Of a stretch of DNA of 64,000 nucleotides, positions 41,572 to 54,839 are shown piece by piece; within the stretch, counting starts at the first letter, position 1; each line of letters opens with the position of its first letter. Under the pieces are notes generated by a model. The model saw only the letters and a list, made by a program, of their open reading frames with translations, had not been told where the DNA came from and did no database searches. The position numbers and the translations under genes were made by a program. Origin of the DNA: Liriodendron chinense (lineage: Eukaryota > Streptophyta > Magnoliopsida > Magnoliales > Magnoliaceae); the NCBI GenBank assembly GCA_003013855.2, contig ML058449.1, positions 310,001 to 374,000 of the forward strand, in the 5' to 3' direction.

Positions 41572-42159
41572 ATGGTATCAAAGCAACTTAACGACGGATC
41601 TCCAATCTATTGAGGAATAAATCGCATCGAGGTAGGTGGCCTTTATTTTACAAATTCAAAATTTTATTTAACTAAAATTCTTTTATTTTAATTAGATTAT
41701 ATCGATCATTATTTGAATTTTTTTCTATATCCAAAATACACCATTTATTTCTCTGTTTCAAGATTTCTAATTGAATGAGGAATTAGTGTTAATAAAAGAG
41801 AGGACATGACCATTTAATCGTGCGATTATATGTATTAATATTGTGGAGAAATTAGATAGAGAAACGGAGGAGAGATTATTAACGAAAATTAAAAAAAAAA
41901 AAAATTGAGAAAAGGAAATGAAGAGGATGGAATGGTTGCTAGGGTTTCAAAACCACAATAGAAGAGGGAAGAAAGCCGACCTTTTTGCAGCCCCGGACCA
42001 AACCACCGCCACCTTTGCCAGCACAAACAGCGACAACACCCATGGGCGCCGCCATTGCAAGTAGCAGCAACACCCATGGGCGCCGCCACCTCAAGCAACG
42101 GCAACCCTTGCCACACCTCTCTCCCTCTCTCTCCCGCTTTCTCAATCTCTCTCCCGATC
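41572..42159 (+). other. Copia leader region before the Ty3 insertion
   Basis: Primer site at 41573, then AT-rich leader and a C-rich stretch (42000-42150) with no accepted gene. It continues after 48989. Confidence 0.5.
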
Positions 42160-43063
42160 TGATGAGGACACAAGGCCATTTCAAGTATACCAACGAAGAA
42201 AACGCCATCCACAAGTACCATCCTTGTGGATAGGCGACTATTGAGGAGCTGAAGACCCTCCACACGTGATCACACACATAGAAGACCCCATCCAAGGATG
42301 ACACGTGCGTAGGAAGATTGCAGAAAAGGACCGAAGAGCTGAAGACTTCGGGCGCCCGAACTTGGCCTCTTGAGCGCCCGAAACTCTCTGGACGTTTTTG
42401 GACGTCTTCGGGCCCCCGACCGAGCGCCCGAACTTTTGCGCAATTTTGCTTATTTGCGCGTTTTTGCTTAGTTTAGGGGTAGTTTAGTACTTTTACTTGT
42501 TTTATTTGCTTATTTAAGTGGGCTAGGCCCTAAACACGAGATTAACTTTTGATATTAATTAATGAAAGCCTCTTTGAGCTTCCTCCTGCCTCCTCTCTCT
42601 CTCATGGTGATTCTTCTCTTTTCTTTGATCTTCTTCTTCTGATTTCTTCTTGAGCCCTTTCAACTTCTTCCAGGTATTTTATCTTCTGTCATTATCATCC
42701 TAACTTCTGTTTTGATTATTCCCTACGATCTAAACCTTGAGAATTGATCCAAACCCTAAATCCTCAAATTCTCAAATCCCTAATCCGAGAAACCTCCTGG
42801 CTTTTCGCACTAGTGATCCACATTGATCGATTGGATATAGCCATACAAGATCGGGAGGTTCCATTCCTCGCCGGATCCAACCTATGCATTATTTGAATCA
42901 CATACTCCATGGTTGTGATGATGGCCCATTCCATTGCATGTTTTCCTTATGCTCTTCTTAGTTTATGATGATTTATGCTAGATTTCATTATTATTATTGC
43001 TTTTACTTCCGCTGAATAATTGTGTTCATGAGCATGCATCATATTTAGGGCTGTCCTGCATCA
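42160..43063 (+). repeat. 5' LTR of the chromovirus
   Basis: 904 bp. Contains clustered GGGCGCCCGA-type palindromes (42345-42435) and a TTATTTAAGTGGG TATA-like region near 42510. Confidence 0.92.
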
Positions 43064-43354
43064 AATTTGGTATCAGAGAATAGGCTTGCATGGTTTTGTC
43101 TAGATCGAGTTATCAAAATTAGGGTTTTGATTTTTAGGTTTAATTTAGGAAAGTCCAGATTTAGAAAGTTTTCAAATTTTAGAAACTTTCCAAGTTTAGA
43201 AAGTTTCCTAATTTGGAAATTTTCCAATTTTGAGTCGTTTTCCGTTTTATTTTATTTGAGTCAGTTCATATTAGTTCGCATTCATCGCATCCATCTTGTG
43301 AGTCAATACACCTAGCGGTCCAGTTGGGTAGAGTTTTGGTTCAAGTCTTGTTGT

Positions 43355-45304
43355 ATGCCCACTAGGAGAGGTAGAGGTTTTGGACTCCGACCCACCATGA
43401 GTAACGAGCAGTTATCTGAACAACTTGCTCAATTGATCCAAAAGATAACCGCCCTAGAGGCGAGTCACAAGCGTGATTTTGCCCGCCTTGAGGACCAGAT
43501 CACCACTACCAGGACCAAGGTTGAGCAACTAGAGGCGTCCCAAAGGGAAAACCCCGCTGTTGGGGATGATGCGCACTCCCAAGTGGGAGGAATCATAGAG
43601 GAACGCGCTGCCACACGTAGAGGTGGTGAAGATGGAGATCGTGGTAACGGTCGTGGTGTTGTGCGAGAGGCACGAGCCACATATGATCATCAAGACCGTT
43701 ATGATTCAGATGAGCGTGCGATGAAGAATGTTAGAGTCGAGGCCCCGAGTTTTGATGGGCGTTTGGACCCCAAGGCATTCCTTGACTGGGTTGCTGATAT
43801 AGACCACTACTTCGAGTGGTATGACATGTAAGAAAACCGTCAAATGCGGTTTGCTAAGATGAAGCTTGTGGGTCAAGCTAAGCTCTTTTAGACCAACACC
43901 GAACGCAGGATAGAAAGAGTTGTTAGAGCCCCTATCACACATTGGTATGAGATGAAAGAGAAGTTGAAGGAGAAGTACCTTCCCCTCTCATACCGTCAGA
44001 AGCTCCTTGACCAATGGCAATCCTTGCGCCAAGGGTCAATGTTTGCCGCTGATTACATCGCTAAGTTTGAAGAATATGTGATGCGATGTGATATCCAAGA
44101 AGACCCTCTAGTAACGCTCTCGCGTTTTAAGACGGGCCTTCGTGCGGATCTTCAGCGCGATCTTATGACTCGGCCTTTAACGGACTTGGATGAAGCATAT
44201 CAAGTCGTGCAGGAGTTAGAGCAATATCTAAAGACTCCTGTAGTCCGTCGTTTCGAGTCCCGAGACGCCAGTGCTAGATCTAGTTCTCAGGGAACGAGAC
44301 CTAATGTTGGCAGTCAACCTAGGGCACAGGCGACCATTCCGCCTAGACCTAGGGAGGACAAGGGCAAAGGGGTTCTTGGTGCCGGTCCTAGCAACACGAG
44401 CCAAGTGAAGTGCTATGAGTGTGGCAATCTGGGCCACATGGCTAATCAGTGTCCTACTAAGAACCGTGGAAGAGCCTTAGTTATAGGTGAGTCCCACGAG
44501 GTTGGAGATAACCAGGGTGATTATGAAGTTGAAGAGTATCACCCTGAAGGAGGACTTACTGATGATGAAGAGTTAGAAGGAGAAGCAACGCTTGCAGTAG
44601 TCAGGCGTGTGCTAGCTCAGTCTAGGAGTAGTGCTGACTGGCGTCGAAGCACTATCTTCTACACTATTGCCAAGTGTAGTGAAAAGAATTGCAAGGTGAT
44701 GGTGGACAGTGGAAGTTGTCAAAATGTGATTTCCACTAACACCTTAGAACGCTTGAAACTGAAACCCACACCTCATCCAGACCCATATAAAGTTTCGTGG
44801 GTTGACAAGACATCCCTACCTGTCACCCATCAATGTCTAGTCCCCATCGAGTTTGGGTCATACAAGGAGTCCCTGTGGTGTGATGTGTTACCTATGGATG
44901 TGGAGCATGTTATCCTAGGTAGACCGTGGCTATTCGATAATGATGTCACGATCTTTGGCCGTTCTAATGCGTGTACCTTCATGCATAACGGTAAAAAGAT
45001 CAAACTTAACCCTATGCCACCTGAGAGCACACTAGGGAAGAAAAGGGATGAGCAGGCAAGTGAGCCTAAAGGAGTGGGGAAATCCAAGCCTAAGTCTCTA
45101 CATATAATAAATGCAAGAGAGTTTGAAAAAGAGACTAAGGAGGATTCTATGGTGTATGCCCTTGTGGCTAGAGAGATTACACCTGAGGTTCCATTAGAGT
45201 TACCCCGTGAGGTGACTTCGGTCCTGAAGGAATACAGTGATGTATTTCCTGAAGATTTACTGAATGAGTTGCCACCTATGAGAGGACATACAGCATGCGA
45301 TTGA
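43355..45304 (+). pseudogene. gag: Chromovirus gag and protease, interrupted
   Basis: Opens MPTRRGRGFGLRPT at 43355. It has a coiled coil (LAQLIQKITALEASHKRDF), then the gag core (APSFDGRLDPKAFLDWVADIDHYF). In-frame stops occur at 43829-43831 (TAA) and near 43888 (TAG). The frame continues from 43952 (MKEKLKEKYLPLSYRQKLLDQW...). A CCHC knuckle CYECGNLGHMANQC lies at 44411-44452, then an aspartic protease with MVDSGSCQNVIS (about 44700) and ILGRPWLFD (about 44910). The frame is lost near 45290, just before RT. Confidence 0.85.
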
Positions 45305-46601
45305 TCTTGTCCCAGTGTCTACTCTACCGAACCTTCCTCACTACAGGATGAACCCTGCAGAACATGCAGAATTAAAGAGGCAAGTTGATGAGCTTCTGCA
45401 AAAGGGTTTCATCCAAGAGAGTATGAGCCCGTGTGCCGTGCCTGCATTGTTGACGCCAAAGAAAGATGGCACGTGGCGCATGTGTGTGGACAGCCGTGCC
45501 ATAAACAAAATTACTGTCAAGTACAGGTTCCCCATATCTCGACTTGACGACATGCTTGACATGATGGCCAGGTCCACTATATTCTCTAAGATAGACCTCA
45601 AGAGTGGATATCACCAAATCCGTATACGCCCAGGGGATGAATGGAAAACTGCGTTTAAAACAAAAGATGGGTTGTATAAGTGGTTAGTCATGCCCTTCGG
45701 TTTGACTAATGCACCTAGTACGTTCATGCGGGTGATGACACAAGCTTTGAGGCCGTTCATGAAAAAGTTCCTAGTGGTGTACTTTGACGACATCCTTATT
45801 TACAGTACCACTAAGGAATCACACCTTGAACATTTAAAGAAGGTTTGTAGCGTCCTTAGGAAAGAAAAGTTGTATGCTAATCTTACGAAATGTGCATTCA
45901 TGTCTAGTCAAGTTGTGTTCTTAGGATTCATAGTGTCATCTGAAGGGATGCGTGCAGACCCTGAAAAGGTCAGAGCCATAGTTGAGTGACCAGAGCCGAG
46001 GAACATTCATGAGGTGCGAAGCTTTCACGGCCTAGCAACTTTCTATCGTCGGTTCATTAGGAATTTTAGCACGATCATGGCTCCCATTACAGAATGCATG
46101 AAAAAGGGAGAATTCGTGTGGTCTAAAGCCGCAGTCAAGGCTTTTAAGGAGATTAAGGGCAAAATGATAGAAGCTCCTGTCATGCGTCTACCTGATTTTT
46201 TTAAAGTCTTTCAAGTAGCGTGTGATGCGTCTGGTGTCGGTATAGGTGGAGTGTTGAGTCAAGAAGGACACCCAGTGGCCTATTTCAGTGAGAAGCTGAA
46301 TGAGGCAAAACAAAAATACTCCACGTACGACAAAGAATTTTATGCGGTAGTGCAATCCCTGAGACATTGGCGACACTATCTCCTACCGCAGGAATTCGTA
46401 TTGTTTTCTGACCACGAGGCTTTGAGATATTTGCATTCTCAGAAGAAACTCAACCCAAGGCATGCCAAGTGGGTAGCGTTTCTTCAGGAATATTCATTTG
46501 TTTTGAAACATAAGGCCGGGGTTGAAAACAAACCAGCAGATGCCCTTAGTAGAAGAGTGGTGTTGCTCAACTCCTTGAGTGTAGAGGTAGTCGAGGTTTG
46601 A
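45305..46601 (+). pseudogene. pol: Chromovirus reverse transcriptase and RNase H, interrupted
   Basis: RT motifs: WRMCVDSRAINKIT (about 45477), FSKIDLKSGYHQI, MPFGLTNAPSTFM and VYFDDILIYS (YFDD near 45780). A TGA at 45987-45989 falls where the family has a tryptophan before PEPRN. RNase H follows with VACDASGVGIGGVLSQ (about 46215), EFYAVVQSLRHW and ADALSRR. The frame shifts at about 46597 into the integrase frame. Confidence 0.87.
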
Positions 46602-47838
46602 GCAACTGAAAGATGAATACCCCACATGTCCTGATTTTGGGGGTACTTACACGTCGCTCTCTAGTGACCAGCGCATTATAGGCGAATATGTTCTTAAAGA
46701 TGGCTTCCTTTTCAAGGGAGACAGACTTTGCATTCCCCGTATGTTCCTTCGTGAATTCCTTATCTGGGAGCTTCATTCAGGAGGGATAGCTGGCCATTTT
46801 GGTCGTGATAAGACCATTACCCTTGTGGAAGATCGTTTCTATTGGCCAAGTCTCAAGCGAGATGTAGGCAAAGTTTTAGGGCAGTGTCGTACATGTCAGC
46901 TGGCAAAGCAGAGAAAGCAAAATACCGGGCTGTATACGCCATTGCCAGTGCCATATGCTCCGTGGCAGGACATTAGTATGGACTTCGTGCTTGGGCTTCC
47001 CAAGACAATCAAAAAGCACGATTCCATTTTTGTCGTGGTGGACCGTTTCTCTAAAATGGCGCATTTCCACCCATATTCGAAAACGTCAGATGCATCTCAT
47101 GTTGCTCGTATCTTTTTTTATGGTGTGGTGCGTCTCCATGGGTTACCTAAAACCATAGTGTCTGATCGTGATGTTCGATTCACTAGCTATTTTTGGAAGA
47201 CACTATGGCACATTATGGGAACTCGTTTGCAATTCTCTACTGCTTACCACCCACAAACAGATGGTCAAACTGAAGTGGTAAACCGTAGTCTTGGAAAATC
47301 TTCTACGTTGTCTAGTGGGTGATCATGTTAAGACTTGGGACCTAATTTTACCAACTGCTGAATTTGCTTATTATAGGTCAGTCAATCGATCTACAGGAAT
47401 GAGTCCATTTGAGGTTGTTAGTGGGTATAAACCTAGAATGCCAATAGATCTCTTACCCATGTCTGTCACCCAAAGGTCTTCTGAGTCAGCCGATGCATTT
47501 GCACGACATATCCATGAATTGCATACACATATTAGACAGCGGATAAGTAAGAGTAATGATAATTTAAAATTTCAGCTGACTCTCATCGTAGACTGCAAGA
47601 TTTTCAAGAAGGAGACTATGTAATGGTGCGGGTAAGGCCAAAGCGGTTCTCACAGGGTTCCACTAAGAAATTACAAGCACGTAGTGCTGGGCCATTCAAG
47701 ATAGTGCAGAAAATTGGGTCCAATGCGTATCGGATTGACCTTCCATCTGAAATGGGCATTAACCCGACTTTCAATGTTGAAGATCTAGTCCGTTCCCCTG
47801 ACCCTACCATTGATCCATCACTTCATTCATGGCCCTAA
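46598..47838 (+). pseudogene. pol: Chromovirus integrase, interrupted
   Basis: An H2C2 zinc domain (ELHSGGIAGHFGRDKT... CRTCQLAK, 46770-46910) precedes the DDE core with MDFVLGLPKT, VSDRDVRFTS and DGQTEVVNRSL. Frameshifts occur near 47290 and 47600. The C-terminal part (GPFKIVQKIGSNAYRIDLP) runs to a TAA at 47836-47838. Confidence 0.85.
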
Positions 47839-47879
47839 TCTGATTTTGCTTCACAACCCCTTCCACCCCTCCCTCCACC

Positions 47880-48183
47880 TATTGTCCATAAAGAAGAAAT
47901 TGGAGAGATCTTGGATGATGAGATAGTATCCACAAGAGATGGAGGATTCCAGAGGTATCTTGTCAAGTGGAGGAACAAACCACTTTCTGAATCTACGTGG
48001 TTGACTGAAGCGGAAGTGCAGCGTATTGATCCAGACTTACTAGAGCGCCATAAGAGTTTTAACTCGTCGGGGTCGAGTTTTTCTCACCCGAGGGGAGTTG
48101 ATGAGGACATAAGGCTATTTCAAGTGTACCAACGAAGAAAACGCCATCCACAAGTACCATCCTTGTGGATAGGCGACTATTGA
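47880..48183 (+). pseudogene. Chromodomain at the integrase C-terminus
   Basis: EEIGEILDDEIVSTRDGGF, then YLVKWRNKPLSESTWLTEAE, matches the chromodomain pattern. In chromoviruses this domain steers integration by binding modified histones. It is cut from integrase by the stop at 47836 and runs into the 3' LTR. Confidence 0.75.
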
Positions 48184-48989
48184 GGAGCTGAAGACCCTCC
48201 ACACGTGATCACACACATAGAAGACCCCATCCAAGGATGACACGTGCGTAGGAAGATTGCAGAAAAGGACCGAAGAGCTGAAGACTTCGGGCGCCCGAAC
48301 TTGGCCTCTCGAGCGCCCGAAACTCTCTGGACGTTTTTGGACGTCTTCGGGCGCCCGACCGAGCGCCCGAACTTTTGCGCAGTTTTGCTTATTTGCGCGT
48401 TTTTGCTTAGTTTAGGGGTAATTTAGTACTTTTACTTGTTTTATTTGCTTATTTAAGTGGGCTAGGCCCTAAACACGAGATTAACTTTTGCTATTGATTA
48501 ATGAAAACCTCTTTGAGCTTCCTCCTGCCTCCTCTCTCTCTCATGGTGATTCTTCTCTTTTCTTTGATCTTCTTCTTGAGCCCTTCCAACTTCTTCCAGG
48601 TATTTTATCTTCTGTCATTATCATCTTAACTTCTGTTTTGATTATTCCCTACGATCTAAACCTTGAGAATTGATCCAAACCCTAAATCCTCAAATTCTCA
48701 AATCCTTAATCCGAGAAACCTCCTGGCTTTTCGCACTAGTGATCCACATTGATCGATTGGATATAGCCATGCAAGATCGGGAGGTTCCATTCCTCGCCAG
48801 ATCCAACCTATGCATTATTTGAATCCCATACTCCATGGTTGTGATGATGGCCCATTCCATTGCATGTTTTCCTTATGCTCTTCTTAGTTTATGATGATTT
48901 ATGCTAGATTTCATTATTATTATTGCTTTTACTTCCGCTGAATAATTGTGTTCATGAGCATGCATCATATTTAGGGCTGTCCTGCATCA
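48099..48989 (+). repeat. 3' LTR of the chromovirus
   Basis: 891 bp copy of 42160-43063 with about 17 substitutions and a 12-bp deletion near 48570. Followed by the CGATC duplication. Confidence 0.92.
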
Positions 48990-49109
48990 CGATCCCTCTC
49001 TCCAGTCCCACCGCCTGCCGCTCGCAGCAACCATGGTCGCCACTATCCATGGCAGTCGCAGCTACGACAACGCTCTTTGACCGTGCCCATCTCTCTCTTC
49101 CTCTATGAT

Positions 49110-49147
<38 letters not shown>

Positions 49148-50779
49148 GAACCTGCAGCTCATGGCAGCTAGCAACCCAATCCACAAAAAAAAACAAAAAC
49201 AAAAAAAAAAAAAAAAAAAAATCCTATAAAAACTGGAAATGACAGCCATGGTTTTGTTCTGTGTGATGGATTTTTTTTGTTGAAAACCTAGTGAAGAGAG
49301 AAATAAGCAAAGAAGAAGATAAGAAGCAGTTGGGCCTGCTTGTAGGCCTGACTTGTTTTGAGTATGGAGAAGTGGGTTTTTCAACCCATTCTAGAGCCCA
49401 AACAGATTCTTATTATGGGCCCCTTATAGGTGGAAGAGAAGAAAAAAGAGGAGTTGGGTTGCTTTTGAGATGTGCCAAGATGATGGGTTTTGGGCTTGCT
49501 TGCATTTAGGCCCATTTTTTGTTAGTTTCTTGTAAACCAAATAGCTCAAGACTGATCTAATTTGTTCTCCCACTTGAATTAAACCCAATACAAAGATTTA
49601 ATTCTTATTTAAGTGCTGACCAAGGTCTCTAATTACAAGTGGGCCCAAATTTGAGTGCAAGCCTATTAACCATAATGATGGTGTTTTAATGGTTTTAGTG
49701 ATACCATCTATGTCAATCATTTGTGCCAAAATTTGAGGACCATCCTATGCTATCCACGAGAGGTTAGACAACCTTAATGGGGGCCTTTTATGCACAAATT
49801 GAAATGGGTTGGATTAAAAGCCTAAACCACTTCTTTTTAAGATTCAATGTATCTTTCAAAGGAGACTTTAATCGGTCATTTATGGGCTGATTTAGGTCAA
49901 GTGTTGAGAAGTGACTTGGGGTTTTTGGGCGAGATCTAACCATTAATGTTGTTTATTTTTTAGCTTAACGGTTAAGATCTCTTGTAATGTTAATGATAGG
50001 TATATGTATTAGAATAAAATGACATAAAATGATCGAATTTTAGATTTTCATAATTTTGATTGTGATATATTGATATTGTTGAATATTAATATTGTGACTG
50101 TGTGCATATTAGTAATCATGTTAGGTGGGCCACATATTTTGGAACAAAATAACCAAAATGTGTAACCCCACATGTCCCTTTATTATAAAATGTACATGTG
50201 CGTGCATTATTGCACGTATGAGTGCATAGGAATGTGGATCCCTCTCTATATTCAACTAATCACTATTGATCATGGGTCCGTTAGTAATCAGAACCATCAT
50301 CAACTGTGATGATCAACGTTGATGAAAGGATCCATAATCAACGGTGATCATTAACGATGATGATCAGATCCATCGTGAATGGAAATGATCAATGGTGATG
50401 ATAGGATTCATTATATATCTTGGCACCTGTTTTTCATTCATTCTTTTGATAAGGTTATAATATGTGCTATAATTAGGCTTGATGTGCTTAGATCGATGCC
50501 CTTTTTTTCATTTGAAAATTGAAAACTTAGTGAAAGGATTATCCCTATATATAGGTTGCGCATAACCTATGCGGGAGCTAGGCTCCACAACAAATGATAC
50601 ATGCACCCATAATGGTGGGTTGCAAGTTATACAAATAGATTTTCATAAGAGCGTCATGTTCATCTTAATTTAGAAAACTTGATTGATCTGCACCCCCCAT
50701 TCGGGTATGTGAACTTTCAGATCTTGTCTAAGATGGATTAATCACTTTTATAACTTGAAAATTTGAATAACAAGTAAAA
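48990..50779 (+). other. Copia internal region, non-coding or fully decayed
   Basis: Continues the copia leader after the Ty3 insertion. A (CT)n run lies at about 49116-49146 and A-rich runs at 49180-49225. Around 50,280-50,400 GATGATCA/ATCAACGGTGATC words repeat. No accepted gene. Confidence 0.5.
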
Positions 50780-51610
50780 ATGTTGATGATTAGTGCAAAT
50801 ACCTTAGATCGTAGCTATGAAGATTTGTCCTGCGTAGTGAGATGCCTTCTAGACAAGGACGATATTTCGCATACTCGGGACGAAGTTCAAAAGGAACCTA
50901 TATTGGTTGAGAATGGAAATTTAGCAGAACATAGGGTCGCAATGAATCGCTACAATAAGTGACATAGACAAAATCGTTCAGCTCATAATGTCCTAATTAG
51001 CACCATGCACAAGGAACTCATACCTACATATGAGGTGCATGACACCTTCTATAAGGGATCTAAGATGCACTAACTAATGCCTATGCGCAGAAGTTGGATG
51101 CATGAGTTCAGGGAATGGAACTAGAGTTCCAAGAATATAGGATGCCAGTCGGCTGCCCCATTTAGGATCATATCCACAGGATGGAGCAGATGATAAGTGC
51201 CCTTAGGAACATAAGAGCGCAAACTGACAAAAAATCAAAAGATAATCTTTACGCACCATTCTTTGCCCAAATCATGGGCGGATTCTGAACCATACTTATT
51301 TTATCACTACGTTCAGAGACTTTTGTGGCCACCTGGTACATGAGGTTGAAGTTAATGCAATTCAACCAGGTACGGCCAAGGCCTCTACAGTAGAGACCCA
51401 CAAGCGAAACGCTAAAAGAAGGCAATCCAAAACTCGCAAGAAGGTGAAGAAGAACAACCAAGAATAGAAATCTATGACACTTAATCCTAAGAAGAGGGAA
51501 GGAAAGAAGAAGTCGAGAAAGACAAACATCATATACTTCATCTATGGAAACTTCGGCCACTACGCCTGTCAGTTCGCTAGCAAGAAAACAGTAATTCCTA
51601 AGTCACAAGA
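50780..51610 (+). pseudogene. gag: Decayed copia gag with zinc-knuckle remnant
   Basis: A short ORF (50780-50962) and later broken frames lead to IIYFIYGNFGHYACQF (about 51530-51575), which resembles a CCHC knuckle whose first cysteines have mutated. Assigned from position before the protease and integrase remnants. Confidence 0.5.
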
Positions 51611-51639
51611 TACTTTGTTTGCAGACGTTTGTTCTGAAA

Positions 51640-52790
51640 TCATTTTTTTTTAATTGAATTCAAGCGCAACAAAGCACGTGACACAATATCGTCGAGGACT
51701 CGAGGAATTCCAGCTTGTAGCCATGGAGAGTTACAAGGTTACATAGGGAATAACGTTATTGAAGACGTGCTAGGAATAGGCGTTTACCATCTTTGTACGC
51801 ACATAGGGCGGACAATAATCCTCCATGATACTCTTTTTGTATCGGGCATGCGTCGTAGTTTAACTTATGTTTCTACGTTGTTAGTTGATAGTTTTGATAT
51901 TCGTTTTTTTTTCGAAACAAGAGTTTCATTAAGACTCAATAACTTCATCTTTGCATAGGGAACTATGATTTCAGATTTATTTATTCTAGACGTAGAAAGT
52001 GATGATGCACCTCTTACTTTATCTATTATGTCGAATGAACTTGTAATATCTATATCTCTAAAATGGCACAAAGTTAGGTCATATTGGAAAAAATTGTATG
52101 ACAAAACTAGCACATTCTGGTTTGTTAGGTTTATTATCCAAAATTAATTTGCCATTTTTTTAATATTATGTCCAAGAAGACTTCTAAGAAACTATTCCCT
52201 AAAGCAGTTAGGTCCAAGGATCTGTTAGAGATAATTCATTCAGATATTTGTGGACCCTTAAATGTACATGATAGAGAAAGATGTCAATACTTCGTCACTT
52301 TCATTGACAATTACTCACACTATGGATGTGTATCTCATCTCACACAAATCTAAGGCTTTTGATTGTTTTCTCAAATACAAATCTGAAGCAGAAAATCAGC
52401 TTGAGAAAAAGATTAAAATCATTTGATTTGATAGAGGTACCAAGCATACATCTGAAACATTTTTTTTTTCTACAACACAGGGTATCCCTGCCCCTTGGGA
52501 CGAGACTATTCCCTGCAGATGCACGCAACCACCCACAAACCACATGCATCGGGTAAGTGTCGAGGAGGGGAGTCAAACCCACGCCTGTAAGGAACAAACC
52601 CACGGTTTAGCCACTCGCCCAAACCACATCGGGTGTACATCTAAAACGTTTAAATCATATTGTGAAAACGTCTACAAACTATTGAAATCTATATATGGGT
52701 TGAAGTAATCTTCAAGATAGTGGTACATGAGATTCCACTTAGCTATCACTAAAATTACGCCTTTTGATCTAATACACTTGTAAAGGCGTG
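51640..52790 (+). pseudogene. pol: Decayed copia protease and integrase, split by a SINE
   Basis: 51650-51950 retains protease-like HVTQYRRGLEEF and later pieces. 52168-52350 encodes LLEIIHSDICGPLNVHDRER and YFVTFIDNYSHYG, the start of a copia integrase core. The frame is then broken and interrupted by the SINE at 52461-52635, after which sequence resumes with a repeat of ACATCTAAAACGT. Confidence 0.7.
52461..52635 (-). mobile_element. tRNA-derived SINE inserted in copia integrase
   Basis: The minus strand reads GGGCGAGTGGCTAAACC (A-box region), GTGGGTTTGACTCCCC (B-box) and ends in a run of A. Flanked by ACATCTGAAACAT (52448-52460) and ACATCTAAAACGT (52636-52648), a 13-bp target duplication with two mismatches. 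175 bp. Confidence 0.8.
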
Positions 52791-52799
52791 TGCGTGCGG

Positions 52800-54800
52800 A
52801 GGCTTTAGAGCAACTAGAATTATGGCTAAGTCCTAGAGGGGGGGTGATTAGGACCTTTTAAAATCTTTCTACCTACTTAACAGTTTTAACAAATTAAACT
52901 AAGCAAGAACACTTCGGCTTCCAAGCCTAAATGGGTCTAATCAATAGACTAGCTTATGATTAAACAATTAACAACCTAGTCTAAGGATGTATAAATTAAC
53001 ATATGATTAAACTAATCAAGTTCTTAATCTATACAACCTAAGTAGACTATAGACGATGGATCAAATAAACTCAAGTCTACTCAATAAGTGAAATTACATC
53101 ATGTGAGTGTGGATGTGCATATCAAGAGCCTAGCATACATTCCTAATTAAGCATTCATAATTAAACAATTAAACACAATGCATAATAAGATGTACTCAAA
53201 TACAATCACAAACACAACGATGTATAGTGGTTCGACTTTGGATCTACTCTACTACCGGTTCAAGTACTCAACCCCTTTAAGCAAACCAACATTCACTAGG
53301 GAGTTCAAATCTGGTTCCTCCCAACCAAGGTGTTTTAAATCGGATCCACCCAACTGAGAAGTTTACAGGTTCCTTCCAACCTACACGTACACACCCGTAT
53401 TGGTGGCTCCCCTTGGAGACTTGTTTAGGCTCTACAACCAAGTCAAGGTCCTACAACCGAACCTCAATTTAGACTCCACTTATGAGTTAATGTTCTACAA
53501 CTGAACCTTAATGGTTTTAGGCTCTACAACCGAGCCAAGGTTCTACAACCGAACCTAACGTTTACTCCCGCCGAAAGCTCCCCACTTGGAGACTAGATTC
53601 AACCCTACAACCGGGTCTAGGTCCTACAACCGAACCTATCGAGTTTGAAGACAAACTCTACACTCAATTCCCACCAGGAATAGAGTGAAAACGGACTCTT
53701 ACAATTGACAACTTACTTATCGGATTGAGCCCCTTTGTTGCGCTGCTTCGGGTTGCTTGATCTCTGCTCTCCCGTGCTTCAATCAGCTTCCCTTGTGCTT
53801 TCCCCGATGTTGTTGCCGATGCTTTGCCAACGCTCCAGCTCCAACGATCAATCCCCTTGCATTTGCTCTTCTAGAGATAACCAAAGTGGATGGGAGGTGG
53901 TGAGTCCTCTACAAATGGTAGAAAATGGGTTTCCTAGAGAAATACACCTATTTGGACTCCTAAGTGGTGTTTAGACAAGAGATTTAACTATGATCAAGGT
54001 GTCTAAACTCCTAGGAATCAAGAGGGAATAAGTCCATTCTCATTTTGGCATTGAATGCCCCAAGCTTGTGATGAATCAGAAGGAGAATGACTTGCAATGG
54101 GTTTGGAATAGAGCCTCTAATGGTCTTTAACAATGGTAGCTACTATCTCCTCAAAATCCCCTCTTGTGTCCAAAAACGAATCTCCTGCTTTCATAAATTC
54201 TCTCAACGATCAAATAACGGGTAGATTCAAACATGGTCGGGCGCCCGAAATCCAGCCGGGAATAAAATTTGTTCACTGGACACTTTTTGAGCTAGACGGG
54301 TGCCCCGTGGACACATGGTTAGGCACCCGAAATTCAGTCCAAAAACAGTCTAAGTCGCTGGACAGTTTTTGCACTAGTCGGGCACCCAGACAAGTTATGG
54401 TCAGGCGCCCGATGACCACTTGAATTTCAGGCCAACTCACTGTCGGGCACCCGGTGGACACATGGTCGGGCGCTCGGACAAGCATGTTTTTCTGCTGTTT
54501 TGTTCGTTGTGTTTTGCAGCAGAACATACAACCTCTTGGCCATTCTTTCGGTGATCTTTTAGGACACCTAAAGCCAATCTAAGATGACTAAGGGTAAACC
54601 TAATGGTCATGGTCATCTAGAGGTTATGGTTTTGGTTAGGTACAAGGTTAAGGCTCACCAAGGCATCTCTTTTACCTGTTTCTTCTTCCTTGATACAGCA
54701 AGTCTGTCTTGAGTCTTCGGTCTTCGTCTTCATTAAGCTCAACCGACACTAGACTCACTGACCTAAGCAATTGACAAACAAGGTGCACTAGTATGCCACG
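52800..54800. mobile_element. Insertion of about 2 kb between copia integrase and RT, possibly a solo LTR
   Basis: Not copia coding. Contains CCTAGAGGGGGGGTGATTAGGACC (near 52835) and a CTACAACCGAACCT tandem region (53400-53650). Repeated TCGGGCGCCCGA-type palindromes lie at 54235-54480. No domain. Ends not fixed and class uncertain. Confidence 0.4.
53390..53660. repeat. CTACAACCGAACC degenerate tandem repeat
   Basis: About nine occurrences of CTACAACCGAACC, CTACAACCGAGCC, CTACAACTGAACC and similar words, often paired with AGGCTCTA- or AAGGTCCTA-type words. Confidence 0.6.
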
Positions 54801-54839
54801 AAAAAGTGCACTAACAATCACCACTTTCAGATTCACAAT

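Larger units (their letters stand above)
42160..48989 (+). mobile_element. Ty3 chromovirus-type retrotransposon inserted in the copia element
   Basis: LTRs 42160-43063 and 48099-48989 start TGATGAGGACA and end CTGCATCA. The target duplication is CGATC (42155-42159 and 48990-48994). Primer site TGGTATCAGAG at 43068 (tRNA-Met) and polypurine tract GAGGGGAG before 48099. The internal order gag-PR-RT-RNase H-INT-chromodomain fits a chromovirus. LTRs are about 98% identical by eye (some 17 substitutions and a 12-bp indel). At least seven stops or frameshifts break the polyprotein. Confidence 0.92.
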
